A stretch of 64,000 nt of DNA from Takakia lepidozioides (lineage: Eukaryota; Streptophyta; Takakiopsida; Takakiales; Takakiaceae), in the NCBI GenBank assembly GCA_030704615.1, contig CM060734.1, positions 43,850,042-43,914,041 on the forward strand. The letters run 5' to 3'. A program made the translations under genes and the position numbers. Below the pieces are notes generated by a model. That model searched no databases. It had not been told where the DNA came from and saw nothing but the letters and a program-made list of their open reading frames with translations. Of the stretch, positions 34,646 to 45,929 are shown in pieces (the first letter of the stretch is position 1; each line of letters begins with the position of its first letter).

Positions 34646-34932
34646 AGACTTAAGGTTGAACGAAGAACACTAGTGTATTTGGTAGATTTGTCAAAAGCAA
34701 TAGAAGTTAGAACAGAATGCGATGGCCCAACACTACGGCATCAATCTAAGTGGATCAATGCACCATGTAGTATTGTGCTTTTCGACAATTTGCTGCAGTG
34801 GCTCTGGTGGAAGCCACAACAGCAAACGGTCTGCACCCTCCTCTTGGGCTTACACTATTGCTCAAGGAATAGAGAACATTCACTCGCCACAAAAGTGTTT
34901 GCTACAAAAGAAGTGAGGGGCATTGGGACCAC

Positions 34933-34940
34933 CTTATATA
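34933..34940 (-). promoter_or_regulatory. TATA box of the hAT transposase gene
   Basis: TATATAAG on the minus strand, between the gene and hairpin array C. Confidence 0.5.
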
Positions 34941-34984
34941 TCCTCCAGCCTCCAAGCCTCACACGCTCAACGAATCAGATCCAA

Positions 34985-35124
34985 TGTTGCGACCGCTCCA
35001 GGTCGCACGAGGAAGTCGTTTGTTATTTTTTTTTAAAAACTGCTGCGACCACCCTCATGCTGGTGGTCGCACCTATTAAAAAAAAAAAAATGCTGCGACC
35101 ACCCCCATGCTCGTGGTCACAGAG

Positions 35125-35156
<32 letters not shown>

Positions 35157-35715
35157 TTGCTGCGACCACCCCCTGCTGGTGGTCGCACCTATTAAAAAAA
35201 CAAAAAATTTCTGCGACCACCCCCATGCTAGTGGTCGCACCTATTAAACAAATAAAAAATTTATGCGACCACCCCCATGCTGGTGGTTGCACCTATTAAA
35301 AAAAAGAAAAATGCTGCGACCACCCCATGCTCGTGGTCACAGAGAATATTTAAAATAAAATAAAATAAAATAAAATTCTGCGACTACCCCCTGCTGGTGG
35401 TCGCACCTATTAAAAAAACAGAAAAATGCTGCGACCACCCCATGCTGGTGGTCGCAGATATTAAAAAATAGAAAAATGTTGCGACCAGCCCCCTAATGGT
35501 GGTCACATCTATTACAAATAAAATAAAAATTGTGCGACCACCAGTAGCGGTGGTCGCAACTGTTTAAGAAAAGAAAAAAATGCGACCACCCCTGCTGGTG
35601 GTCGCATCTATTTTTAAAAAACAAAAAATGTTGTGACCACCCCTCTGCTGGTGGTCGCAACTATTAAAAAATAAGATAAATTCTGCGACCACCACCATTT
35701 GGAGGTCGCACCAAT
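34985..35715. repeat. Hairpin array C (about 14 units)
   Basis: Same 27-bp hairpin as array A and in the same loop orientation (CCCATGCTGG or CCCCTGCTGG), at about 50-66 bp spacing, with A/T spacers such as 'cctattaaaaaaa'. Weaker units are at both ends. It lies upstream of the hAT transposase and before the GACGTGACG-rich element end. Confidence 0.85.
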
Positions 35716-35859
35716 TTAACAATAATGATTTAAAAATGACCTCAACTATTGGCGGATGGAGTAATTTATAAAACAATTCATTCACTTGCCAAGGTGTCGC
35801 TTGGAATACAATGTGTCCACCTACGTGACATATTTTTCACCTAACTCATGTTTTACTGA

Positions 35860-35941
35860 TTTTTCGGCAAAACTGACGTGACGTTGGTCGCGTCATCGTC
35901 AGGTCCGACGTGACGTGTCGTCACTGACGTGTGCAACCCTG
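35860..35941. mobile_element. Right terminus of the hAT element
   Basis: GACGTGACG-type motifs lead to GTGTGCAACCCTG at 35941. Read inward this is CAGGGTTGCACACGTCAG, a typical hAT terminal inverted repeat start. The left terminus was not found; it should lie to the left of array B. 35716-35859 and 35942-36182 hold no gene that I can see. Confidence 0.55.
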
Positions 35942-36182
35942 ATTTATTCTAAGTACACCTGGTTTTGAAAAGAAGTAAAAATGTTGCAAAAGCCCTTTGC
36001 GCTACAAATGACTATCTTGTCAAATCAGGTGCCATTAGTTAGGAAAACTGGTTCCAATTCTCATTATCCAACATGGCCAAATCTGCAATGCTCATCCTTC
36101 ATATTTTATTCGACGAGGAAAAAAAAACCTCTTGATTGAAGGAGAGCCCAGGTCTTCAAGTTATAGCATGTTGGGTGACATA

Positions 36183-36830
36183 CACTAGAGGAAAAACGCG
36201 GAATAACCACTGGCCCTTTAACCACTACTGTCTTTTTCCACTCTATAAACCACTAGTAATCACTTGTCAGTGGTTAATCCCAATGAACTGCCACGGTGGC
36301 ATCACATACAATGGTTGGAAGTGGTTTCAACCACTCAGTAGTCCACGTATAATAATTTGTTTTTATTTATTATTATTTATTTGGTAATACATTTTAATTA
36401 ATAAATATAATATTCCACGTGGACGAGTGCAGTGGTACATTGTGAGTGGTTATAGACACCTCAGTGATGGGAAGTGGTTGAACCACTTGTTATTCCACGT
36501 GTAATAATTCAAATTTTGGAAATATATTTTAATTCATAAATATAATATTCCACGTGGACGGGGACAGTGCACGTTGATCTTGAGTGGTTAAAGACACCTC
36601 ATTGATTTGTACCACTTTGACAGTGGTGGAGAGTGGGTGGTGAAAGATACTGCAGTAATTGGAACCACTATTCTAGTGGTTGCTCATGAGTGGTTGCCTA
36701 CACAACAGTGATTGATACCACTTTTTGGGTGATACATGAAAAACTTTAAGTGGTTTGTGCAGCTGTGACAGACTTTGAAAAATAGAAAAGTGGCCAGACC
36801 ATTGTGGGATGATGCTATTGAACAAATGGT
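36183..36830. repeat. CACTA subterminal repeats
   Basis: More than fifteen copies of AGTGGTT or AACCACT in both orientations lie within 650 bp, together with two copies of 'tataatattccacgtggacg' (near 36408 and 36540). Clustered short subterminal repeats of this sort bind the CACTA transposase accessory protein in known elements. Confidence 0.65.
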
Positions 36831-36844
36831 TCCAACAATAAACT

Positions 36845-37033
36845 TTATTCTGAATCTGAAACATATTCGTCACCCTCTGAATCACTTTGCTCAATTGGAA
36901 TAGCGGTTGGTTGCACAAATGTCATTTGAATGGTAGCCAACATAGCCAGGTCTTCTTTATTTAGAGCCGTGGGACCATCTAATGACCTAGGTATTGGCTG
37001 ATCTGATAAGGTAGACGTCGATTGGCACGCCAC
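36845..37033 (-). pseudogene. Possible acidic C-terminus of the CACTA transposase or accessory protein
   Basis: A 62-residue frame ends in EQSDSEGDEYVSDSE just inside the subterminal repeats. Its upstream part is cut by the gypsy LTR at 37143. An acidic tail at this place is plausible for either CACTA protein. No domain is visible. Confidence 0.3.
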
Positions 37034-37142
37034 TCATCACCACACGCCTCTCTGTCTGCTGTGAACTGTGCCTTCTTTGTTGCATACTTTTTGTCACAAA
37101 ATGGCAACAAGAATGACACATGTTAGCAATGAAGTATTGCAT

Positions 37143-37600
37143 TGTGATGCCCCAAACTTTCCTCATCACATGTTTACCTTATTCATCCAAAACAACGATA
37201 CTCATTCGTAGTATAAATTTTTGGCTTAAAATATCGTTGAACCATTACAAAGATATCATAGCCAAGGTTAGTTATGGCTGGTGGCTGCATCATGGCCGTT
37301 CAATAGATCTAGGGTTTTGATGTGGTGCCGCGGGCTCAGCCTGACACACCTCGCCACGCGTCAGGAATGCATGCAGCTAGGGTTTGTATAAAGTGGCGGC
37401 CTGACCTTGTGTCAGGCAGCTGATGTACTCTGGTGTATGTAGATGTGGAAAGCTGTCTGAATGCGATACGTGTGTATGATTTTCTGTCAGTTCGCTCGTT
37501 GAGATCCTCCTCTCGCGTGCATGCACGCTCCTCTTGTTCTTCTCCCCGTTGTTTGAAGAGCACTTGAGAGGATAGGCAGATATTCGTCTTGCTTCTTTTA
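37143..37600 (+). repeat. 5' LTR of the nested gypsy element
   Basis: Starts TGTGATGCCCC. It carries a candidate promoter TATA box (gtataaagtgg, 37387-37397) in a segment that is missing from the 3' LTR. Confidence 0.85.
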
Positions 37601-37773
37601 TGGTGGAGGCGCGCCGAGTATTTTCCTTTATCATTTAAACGGCGTGCTTAGGTTAAGATTAAGAGCTCCTCGGTGTCTTATAAAGATGGCGGCAGCCCGC
37701 CACCCTGCAGTGTATTTGCTTAGTGTTGAGTTCTCTCCATGCTCACTCGTTAATCTTGCTTATGTTTCAAACT

Positions 37774-38510
37774 ATGGCGTCTCATGTGTCGATTACTAGA
37801 AGTGTTGTTAATCGTGAAGGAGAGCGCTTGCATGTAGAGCTTGATCTGGTCATTTCACTTTCTGCTTCACCTGCTAACCCTCCTTCTTCCAGCACGCCAC
37901 CTGGCACTCTTGCCTTGCCGGTGTTGCCGGTGCATGGAGATATTGTTGTTGATTCAGGTCTTGTTGTCCGCTTGAATTCACCTAGTCCTAGTGAAGAAGC
38001 TAATCTAGCTGCAGCCGAAGCTTGGTCGCCAAGCACTGCGAGGTCCGGTTCATTGGATAGCTGTGATCCAGAGTATTACAATTTTGATAACTATCATGAT
38101 CCATGGCCCGATTACGTCTGTCCCAGAGAGCAAGAGCGAGAAATTGAGAGGGACATAGCTCGTTCACAGGAGTATGATGCTACAATGTGTAACTTACTTT
38201 CTGTTGATCAATTTGGTTTGACAAGATAGAGATTACGGTGCAACGGGACATATCCTACTTCACTGAGAGTCGAGTTTTGGCGCCCAGACGACCTGACTCT
38301 GACCTAGCGGTGATCGCTGCGGACTCTCTCTGTGCGACAAGGCAAGTTGTGGCTTCGAGGAACGCTGCTCGTCTGTCTCGTGATGTGGTCAAGTCTCGTT
38401 TCTTGAATCATCAGGCTCTGTCGTGGAAAGAACTGGGGCTTCATCTTCCCTTATCTATTGAACGTGTTCACCGTGATTGGCTGGTTTCCTCCTTTGTCGA
38501 GCCATCTTGA
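37774..38510 (+). CDS. Unknown 5' ORF region of the nested gypsy element
   Basis: A frame with a good ATG at 37774 runs to 38229 and reads MASHVSITRSVVNREGERLH, then a Pro/Ser-rich stretch and an acidic/aromatic stretch (EYYNFDNYHDPWPDYVC). A second frame (38238-38510) follows after a short gap. Composition is protein-like, but no gag, protease or other domain is recognised. More weakly coding frames reach 39609. Gypsy polyproteins normally begin with gag close to the LTR, so these 2 kb are an unusual insertion or a broken N-terminal extension. Confidence 0.4.
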
Positions 38511-39726
38511 CTGTCGTTAGCTCTTCGAGGTACGGGCTCTCTCGTTCTACATCTTCTTCATTTTCATCACAAGCCCAACAAGGGTTTGCCACCATTGATC
38601 GACCTGCTTCAAGGACTGTCGTCGGATAGTCTGTTTGGCCGAGCTTCCGACATTGTCATTTTGCCAGGGACTTTATTTGACGATCAACGGCTTGTCAGAC
38701 CTGAGATGCTTGAAAATCTTGATCGCTTTCCTATTGATTCAGTGCTATCTCGCATTTGGGAGAAGGAGAACTCTACCTGTGTGTCCTTTTGGGTTAAGAC
38801 CACGAGCACGTGGAAATGGTGGGCGCTCTCCATGCACGATTCTGACTCTCACGACATCACCAAGGTGATCTCCTGTTCGACCTGGCCTTGAATTAAGGAC
38901 GATCGTGGTATTGCGGGCTGCTGTAGCGGATTGCTACCCATCCCTGCTCGCCGACTTTGGCTTAATCAGAACTCTTGTTGGTATTCGTTGCTTCCAGGTT
39001 ATCTCTCTAATATTCCTATATCTTGACATAGTTTAATCAGAACAAAATATTTTCTTGTTCGTGTTTGGACTCGTTGCTTCCTGTTGTATGGTAAGAAACA
39101 TTGTTAATACTTGGCTGAGGTCTGGGAGGCAACGTGTTGCGATGGATGCTCCTGATCTGGCCACAACGGAATCAGCCCCTGTCAAGGTCAGAGAGCCGGG
39201 TCTTCCATCACCTACAGGTAATTTGAGGGACAATCCGCGAATGCAACATGGGATGGTAAGTCTAGATGAGGGATCGCCTCTACCAGAGGCCAGTCTCTCT
39301 ACCGATTTATCTTGTGAAGATGGTATTGTTTCCCGAGAATTAGATGATATTCAGGTGACGCCCGCTGGTCTCACAAAGATAGTGCAATTTGAAGTTCCAG
39401 GGGTCACTATGTTGCCTGGCAATGGGCCTGTGGTGCCAAGTGTAGCTGGTACTGGTAATTTTGTCACTAACGAGGGCCTGTCCGCAGCTGCTGATCAATC
39501 CCACCATGAGTGGAGTGGCTCCAAACCAAACAGCCATGGTCAGTCAACATGTTCAGTCAAGGCCTGTGTTTCATGCACCTCAGGTGGGCGTGACAACATT
39601 ACCGCCTAGCCTGCCATCTTTGTCATTTCAAGGTCCCGCTAATGTCATGAGTAACAACTATGTCCCGGTTACTAGTGGGGTCCATGCTATGAATACAACC
39701 ACCAATCAGACTTAGGCTATGGCTCA

Positions 39727-40701
39727 TTGCTGCCCGGCCATGGATCTGCTCAGCCTGGTCACATGAATCAGAGTCTGCCCTGTCACTTGCTTCCTCAGCT
39801 CACTACCCAGCCCTATCCAGAATACACAATGGGAGAAGACTTTGATAGATATCTCCAGATGTTTGAAGTGATTGCTAATGTGAATGGAGTGCCTGAGAAT
39901 TTTAAAATGGCAATTTTTAGAATGAGCATGAAGGGACCAGCCCGTGACTTGTTGCATGCAGCTGTCATGGATGACTCCCATCTCACTTGGGCATCCCTTG
40001 TGGAATGGGCTAAAACCTTGTTCAAACCACTTGAAAGACCCTTGGACTGCTTCACCAAATTAAGCTCCAGGACTTACCAGCCAGGAGAATCCTTGTGGAA
40101 GTATTACATGGATCTAAAATTTGCTGCTGCAGAAAATGTCATTGATCTAGCAGAACGTGATCGAATGGTGAAGACCTACTTTCTCCTTGGCTTGCCCCAT
40201 GGTATTCAAAATTGGGCCCAATGTCGTCATTTTGTCAATGACAAAACTATGCTAGCTGAAATTAATCTTAAGATGGTAGACTTAGCTGACAACAAATCAA
40301 TGCAAACTCATGCCAAGTTTCAAGCTCCAGTGGGCTCCGAGCTTGGCATGGCTGCAACATCTTCACCTTATGTCCCGCCTGCTATGCAATGTAAGTCAGA
40401 TAATTTCATCCTTCAAGGGCTGGCCAACACAGTGGGTAGTCTAAGTGAGTCAGTTGCCACTCAGTTCGCTGCCATGCAAGCTCATCAGCAACGATGGCAG
40501 CCTAGACAGCCACACGCACAGACAGGTGGTAGCAACAGAGGTCGTACCCAAACTGGTCAGGCCTATGAAGGCAACCGAGCCGCATGCTACATATGTGGGT
40601 CTTCTAAACATTGGACCAAGCACTGCCCTGATAGAGCAGGCCTACCAGAGCTGCTTAAAAACAAAAAGGCTGCCAGTGGTTCCAACCCTCCTTTAAACTA
40701 G
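39727..40701 (+). CDS. Gag of the nested gypsy element
   Basis: 324 residues, open to TAG at 40699. The capsid-like region has MGEDFDRYLQMFEVIANVN, then SLVEWAKTLFKPLERPLD and YQPGESLWKYYMDLKFAA, the usual retrotrans-gag helices. CYICGSSKHWTKHC (about 40586-40627) is the CCHC zinc knuckle near the C-terminus. Gag forms the particle around the RNA. It is one of the few intact frames in the element. The true start may be the internal Met of MGEDFDRY. Confidence 0.75.
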   Translation: MLPGHGSAQPGHMNQSLPCHLLPQLTTQPYPEYTMGEDFDRYLQMFEVIANVNGVPENFKMAIFRMSMKGPARDLLHAAVMDDSHLTWASLVEWAKTLFKPLERPLDCFTKLSSRTYQPGESLWKYYMDLKFAAAENVIDLAERDRMVKTYFLLGLPHGIQNWAQCRHFVNDKTMLAEINLKMVDLADNKSMQTHAKFQAPVGSELGMAATSSPYVPPAMQCKSDNFILQGLANTVGSLSESVATQFAAMQAHQQRWQPRQPHAQTGGSNRGRTQTGQAYEGNRAACYICGSSKHWTKHCPDRAGLPELLKNKKAASGSNPPLN

Positions 40702-40801
40702 ACAGACCTCTTGGGAAGGGGGCAAGAGGTCCACTAGTCACCAACCCTTCCTCTCTCATTCCTTTGCAAGCTGAGTTGTCTACTAATTTCAGAGCTTTGC
40801 A

Positions 40802-41497
40802 TTGTGTCCTCTATGCAGGCAGACCTCAGGACAACAGATCAGCCTTCTTATGGCCCAATGCCATATTCACGAGTTGAGTTTCCCTTGTGTAATCGACACG
40901 GGTTGCACCATATCTGCTATGCCTCTAAGTATTGTGAGAGTTCTTGGTCTTAAGTTATGCCCTGCCTCTGGTGTTGAAGTACTAATTGCGGATGGGTCCA
41001 GATATGAGCCTCTAGGTTTGGTCAGTGTGCCTATCAAGATTCACAGGAAGGAGGTCGTGGTTATATGTATAGTCACTATAGGCGATCAATTCTTGCTAGG
41101 CCTTGATTGGATGACTGGAGCTGGTGCAACCATCAGTCTGGCCGATTACTCCCTCCGATTTAACAATGGAGAGGGCCATGAGGTCGTTGTTCCATTGAAG
41201 GCTGTGAAACTTAGAGCTAGATCTGCCACAGCCAATCTATCCAGAGTTCAGGCAATGGTGAAAGAGGTACAACAGAACTCTCACTCCAGCCTCAATTGGA
41301 ATGATTTTTACAAACTTCAGCCTGATCTGCAACTCTTATATCAATGGCATGTTCCTAGTGCTGATGGTAGAACAGGGATGCCTATAGCTGTCCCAAAAAA
41401 TTCTACTCTGATTCGTGCACCCTACCATCCCTGCTATGACCCAGAAAGTAATCAAGTCTGGTCTGGCCTTTTTGTGCCCAACTGCTCATTTCCTTGA
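40802..41497 (+). pseudogene. Protease of the nested gypsy element
   Basis: PCVIDTGCTISAMPLSIVRV carries the DTG catalytic triad; QFLLGLDWMTGAGATI is the flap-to-C-terminal ILGxD segment. The frame is lost near 41440 and continues in the frame 41415-42128. Confidence 0.75.
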
Positions 41498-43374
41498 AGT
41501 AGAAGGTTGGCGCAGACTCACTGCTCTCAAGCATTGCTTGGTGGCTACTGGGGTTATAGATAGAGGATATAGGCAGGAGGTCAAAGTGTTAATTGCTAAT
41601 CCGGAGTGCTTTCCTGTGACCATTAAGAAAGGGCAGGTCTTGGCTCGAATCACTACCTTGTCCATTGCTGAAATCCAAGAAGTGCAAGTTGGCTTTGGGC
41701 TGGAGGCCATTAGCATTCAACACGGCCCTGTGGATGGTGTTGCTGCCTTTGCTGCTCTAGCACCACCACCTCTCCCTGATCTCAGTCCTGCAGGTAAGAA
41801 GGCTCTTACCAAAGTGTTGTCTGAACTTACATTAGGAAGTACCCTCTCCCCTGGCCAAAATAAAAGAGTAGAACTGCTTGTTGCAAAAAATCTCGATATT
41901 TTCAGCTTGGGATCTACTGATCTGGGGCGTACTCCCATCCTTCAACATGACATCGTCACTGAGGGACCTCCTATTAAACAATTTGTGTACCGAGAAAGTA
42001 TTAAGGAACGTGCCATCGTCCAGGAGGAAGTCCAAAAGATGCTTGATGTTGGTGTGATTAAGCCATCAATCTCCCCTTGGGCCAGTCCCATTGTCCTGGT
42101 TGGTAAGAAAGATGGCACTAATGAATGACATCACTAAGAAGGATGCCTACCCTCTACCCAGGATCAATGAAACCTTAGATCAATTGCATGGTGCTACCAT
42201 TTTCTCCTCTCTTGACCTTGCATCTGGTTTTTGGCAAGTTCCTCTCACTGAAGCAGCCAAGGAAAAGACTTCCTTTGTGTGTCGCATGGGCAAGTACCAA
42301 TACGAAACCATGCCCTTTGGCTTATGTAATGCTACCTCTACCTTCCAACGCCTCATGGACATTGTCTTAGGTAATCTTCGCTGGGAATGTGCCTTGATTT
42401 ATGTTGATGATATCAATGTATACTCAGCCAACTTTGATGCACACTTGACTGATCTGCAGCGTGTTTTCAGCAAATTACAAACTGCAGGACTCAAGGTAAA
42501 ACCCAAAAAGTGTGAGTTGTTTATGCCTGAGTTACACTTTCTTGGGCATATTCTGTCCAAGGATGATTTGCTTCCTGATCCTGCCAAGCTTGAGTCTGCT
42601 TGGGGCTTTCCTATTCCCAGGGACAAACACTTCATCAAATCCTTCCTTGGTCTGGCCTCCTATTACAGGCACTTCATAAAGAACTTTGCACAACTTGCCC
42701 ACCCTCTGACCAAGGTATTGTGCAAGGATGCCAGGTTTGAATGGAGCTTCTCCCAGCAAGCAGCCTTTGACACTCTTCACAAGGCCTTATGTTCAGCTCC
42801 CATCCTGATGTTTCCCAACTTTGAATTACCTTTTCTGCTTCAGACTGATGCATCCGATGTTGCTATTTCTGCAATCTTATGTCAAGTTGTAGAAGGTAAG
42901 GAGCATGTGATAGCTTATGCATCTCGCCGCCTAGATCGTCATGAAAGGAATTATTCCATATCTGATAAGGAAGGTCTGGCCCTGGTCTGCGGTGTGAAGC
43001 ATTTTAGGCAATATTTACATGGCAGCCGGTTTGTGGTGGAGACTGATCACCTTCTACTCAAGGCTCTTGTCAAGCCCAGGGAACTTCATGGTAGACTTGC
43101 TAGATGGGCTATGTTCCTACAAGAATTTAACATGGATATCATCTATAAGAAAGGAAAGGAAAACACAAATGCTGATGCACTCACGCGGGTTGATCCTCCT
43201 GTCAGCAGGCCTATGCTCACCTTGGATGACATTGCTGCTGCTGATGCAGCCCCTCCTCCTGATCCAGCTCCGCTTCTCAATCTCCTTTGTGCAGATCAGC
43301 ACCCCTTGACCTTGGATTCGGATGGCATCTTGGCTGCTTGGGGCTGGTCTAGCCTTCTTGATGATCCTGGTTGA
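41415..43374 (+). pseudogene. Reverse transcriptase and RNase H of the nested gypsy element
   Basis: Frame 41415-42128 gives the RT N-terminus (VQKMLDVGVIKPSISPWASP, IVLVGKKDGT) and stops at 42126. The frame 42091-43374 resumes at NDITKKDAYPLPRINETLD. The conserved FCVDYRKLN-like block between them is missing, so about 30 bp plus a frame change were lost at about 42120. SSLDLASGFWQVP, MPFGLCNATSTFQ and IYVDDINVYS (catalytic YVDD) are intact. They are followed by FLGLASYYRHFIKNF and RNase H (LLQTDASDVAISAIL, YSISDKEGLALV, ETDHLLLKAL). The loss removes part of the RT core, so the product is inactive. Confidence 0.85.
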
Positions 43375-43603
43375 TTTATTCATGTGTTAGCATGTGTGGT
43401 GGATTTTATCGCTTAGGGGGAATTTGGATGGTTTGGTGGAAGTTCCTCGTTTTGTTCCCGCTCTTCTCTTTCCTTGGCCCCGAGTTTGTTGTGATTCGGC
43501 TGCTGCACTCCGGTGTGACTATTGGCTTGAACTTCAAGGCCTGATTTGGCTGTCCATGAGTAGTAACAAATGAGGTGAAGGTATCCCTGGCTGGAGATCA
43601 TAG

Positions 43604-44960
43604 GTGCAGGCACTCCAGACCACCTTCTCTAAAGCCCATTGTCTACCTCTTATGTGCAGTGTAGTCATGGATGATCAGCTACATGCTGCGCTACTCCAGC
43701 GATGCCAATCAGGGCGTTCGCCAGCTGGCCTTTCCGAGTCCTTGCGCAAGCAAATTCTTTATCATGTGTCTACTCACCGCTTCATGGGTGATAAGCTTTT
43801 CAAGGAGCTCACTAGAGGGGGAGTGCCATGCTATTTGGAGGTGCCACCACGGAGCCAGCTGAATGCTTTATTGGAGCGTTTTCATTGTTCCTTGTATGCA
43901 GGTCACCTTGGTATCAAGAAGACCGTGGCCCGCATCCAAGAGGTTTACTATTGGCTGGGAATTCACCGGGATGTCACGGAGTTTATCTCTAAGTGTGAAG
44001 GTTGTCGTGTTAACATTGCTCTCCCTAGGGCCTGAATTTTGTATGAGCTACAGCCTTTGCCTGTTACACATGCTTTTGCTCGTGTTGGCATTGATTTGGT
44101 AGGACCCCTCGCACTCACATCAAAGGGTTGAAGCTATCTTTGTGTAGCTACCGACTACTTGACTAAGTGGGTAGAAGTCAGGCCTTTGCGTACCAAGACT
44201 AGTGATGCTGTAGCTCAATTATTCTTCAATGAGATCCTTATGCGGCATGGGTGTCCTCGGGAGATACTAATGGATCAGGGCAAGGAGTTTTGTAACCAGC
44301 TCCTCACAGTGGTGTGCTTCAACTTTGGTCTCAAACATTCCACCACAGCCCCCTACCATCCCCAGACCAATAGCCTTAAGGAACGCTTCAACCAAACTCT
44401 TTGCCGCATGTTGGAGAATAATGGCGCATTTACCAGGGAGTGGGATACCTTTCTTCCCCCTATTCTCTTTATCGCACCACCGTGCATGCTAGCACTAAGA
44501 AAACTCCTTTGAGTTGTTGTATGGTCGCAAGTGTGTTTCTCCTTTGCATTCTACCCCTCTTATTTCTACTGTAGCTGAGCAAGTTGATCTTGAGACCTTT
44601 GTTGAGGATCTTCATGCTCGGCATGCGGTGTCCATCCATGATGCCAAGATAAACATTGGTAAGGCTAAGCTCACCCAAGCCCGTAATTTTAACAAGCGTG
44701 TCAAGTATTCTAACCTTTTTTAGGTGGGACAGACCGTGTGCATTCGGCTGCAGCATGGTAAGCATGCATGCAAATCTAAGCTTAAGATCGACGGTCCATA
44801 CTTGATCTATGAGCTTTTACGTGGGCGACGTGCTCTCCTTCTTCCACAGGGGTTCAATGTACACGCGCATGATGAACCTGTTTCTCTCACGGATCTGGTG
44901 CATTCAGAGCTGGTCTTTGATCTTACATGCATCAATGTGGAGGGACGTACGGTGGGATGA
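43604..44960 (+). pseudogene. Integrase of the nested gypsy element
   Basis: HCSLYAGHLG and CEGCR form the zinc domain. After a TGA at 44033 comes VGIDLVGPL (first Asp), a TGA at 44128-44130, LMDQGKEF (second Asp) and HPQTNSLKERFNQTL (Glu). A frameshift near 44480 leads to FELLYGRKC and, after a TAG near 44723, VGQTVCIRLQ and the GPYLIYELL (GPY/F) module. 43375-43603 is a non-coding gap between RNase H and integrase with no gene that I recognise. 44961-45283 is 3' untranslated sequence of the element. Confidence 0.82.
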
Positions 44961-45283
44961 TGTCTTGATCTTCTTCAGCTTGGCTTATTCGGCGGATTAG
45001 TGTTAGCTTGCGGATTTGGCACTTTACGGCTTTTTCGGCCTTTCTAGCCTTTTTCTAGCTCTTGATGCATTTGTAGACCTATGATATGTCACCACGTGTA
45101 CTCCCTGCATGGTTTTCCTAGCCAAAGGTTTTGTCCTCGGCCCAATTTGCAGGTGCCAGGTTTTCCTTTGGTAGGTTTTTCACCCAGCAGTGGAGGGTGA
45201 TTATATCCCAAACATTTACTTATTATTTCTTATATTGTGCTTCACGGAGCTCAGGATTTTTCGTGGGGGGTAGGCTTCACAGA

Positions 45284-45659
45284 TGTGGTGCCCCAAACTT
45301 TCCTCATCACAAGTTTACCTTATTCATCCAAAGTAGCGATACTCATTCGTAGTATAAATTTTTGGCTTAAAATACCGTTGAACCGTTACAAAGATATCAT
45401 AGCCAGGGTTAGTTATGGCTGGTGGCTGCATCACGACCGTTCAATAGATCTAGGGTTTTGATGTGGCGCCGCGGGCTCAGCCTGACACACCTCGCCACGC
45501 GTCAGGAATGCATGCAGCTAGGGTTTACGTGTGTATGATTTTCTGTCAATTCGCTTGTTGAGATCCTCCTCTCGCGTGCATGCACGCTCCTCTTGTTCTT
45601 CCCCCCGTTGTTTGAAGAGCACTTGAGAGGATAAGCAGATATTCGTCCTGTTTCTTTGA
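45284..45659 (+). repeat. 3' LTR of the nested gypsy element, 82-bp deletion
   Basis: Over 90% identical by eye to 37143-37600 except that the 82 bases corresponding to about 37386-37467, including the TATA box, are absent. The 10-mer AGGCTTCACA lies on both sides (45272-45281 and 45660-45669). Confidence 0.85.
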
Positions 45660-45929
45660 AGGCTTCACAACATTACTTAGCAAAAATACCTAGCATGAAT
45701 GATACTTTGAAAACCACTGTTTCAAACCACTGGAGGAGTGAGCAGAATGACTTGTAAATGAACATGCTCTTCCAACAAGTCACTCACTCAGATATTCCGT
45801 TACTACAGTATTGGTTATAATCAGGATGAACCACTGACATTTGTGACTTTGTGGGTGGTTTGATTACACTGGTGACAGTCAGAATTGAAATTGAACTTGA
45901 TATGAATAAGGTGCAATGAAAAGAAGTAC

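Larger units (their letters stand above)
37143..45659 (+). mobile_element. Second Ty3/gypsy retrotransposon, nested in the CACTA element
   Basis: Flanked by LTRs at 37143-37600 (458 bp) and 45284-45659 (376 bp). The order is unknown 5' ORFs, gag with zinc knuckle, protease, reverse transcriptase, RNase H, integrase. TGG at 37601 follows the 5' LTR at the primer-site position. A G-rich tract (gtggggggtag) precedes the 3' LTR. No 5-bp target duplication is evident. Unlike the element at 20.5-29.5 kb it has no methyltransferase and no PHD finger. Confidence 0.88.

Noticed and set aside
43375-43603. Minus-strand frame between RNase H and integrase of the nested gypsy element
   Set aside because: It has no motif and lies antisense in a spacer of the element; the surrounding coding signal is on the plus strand.
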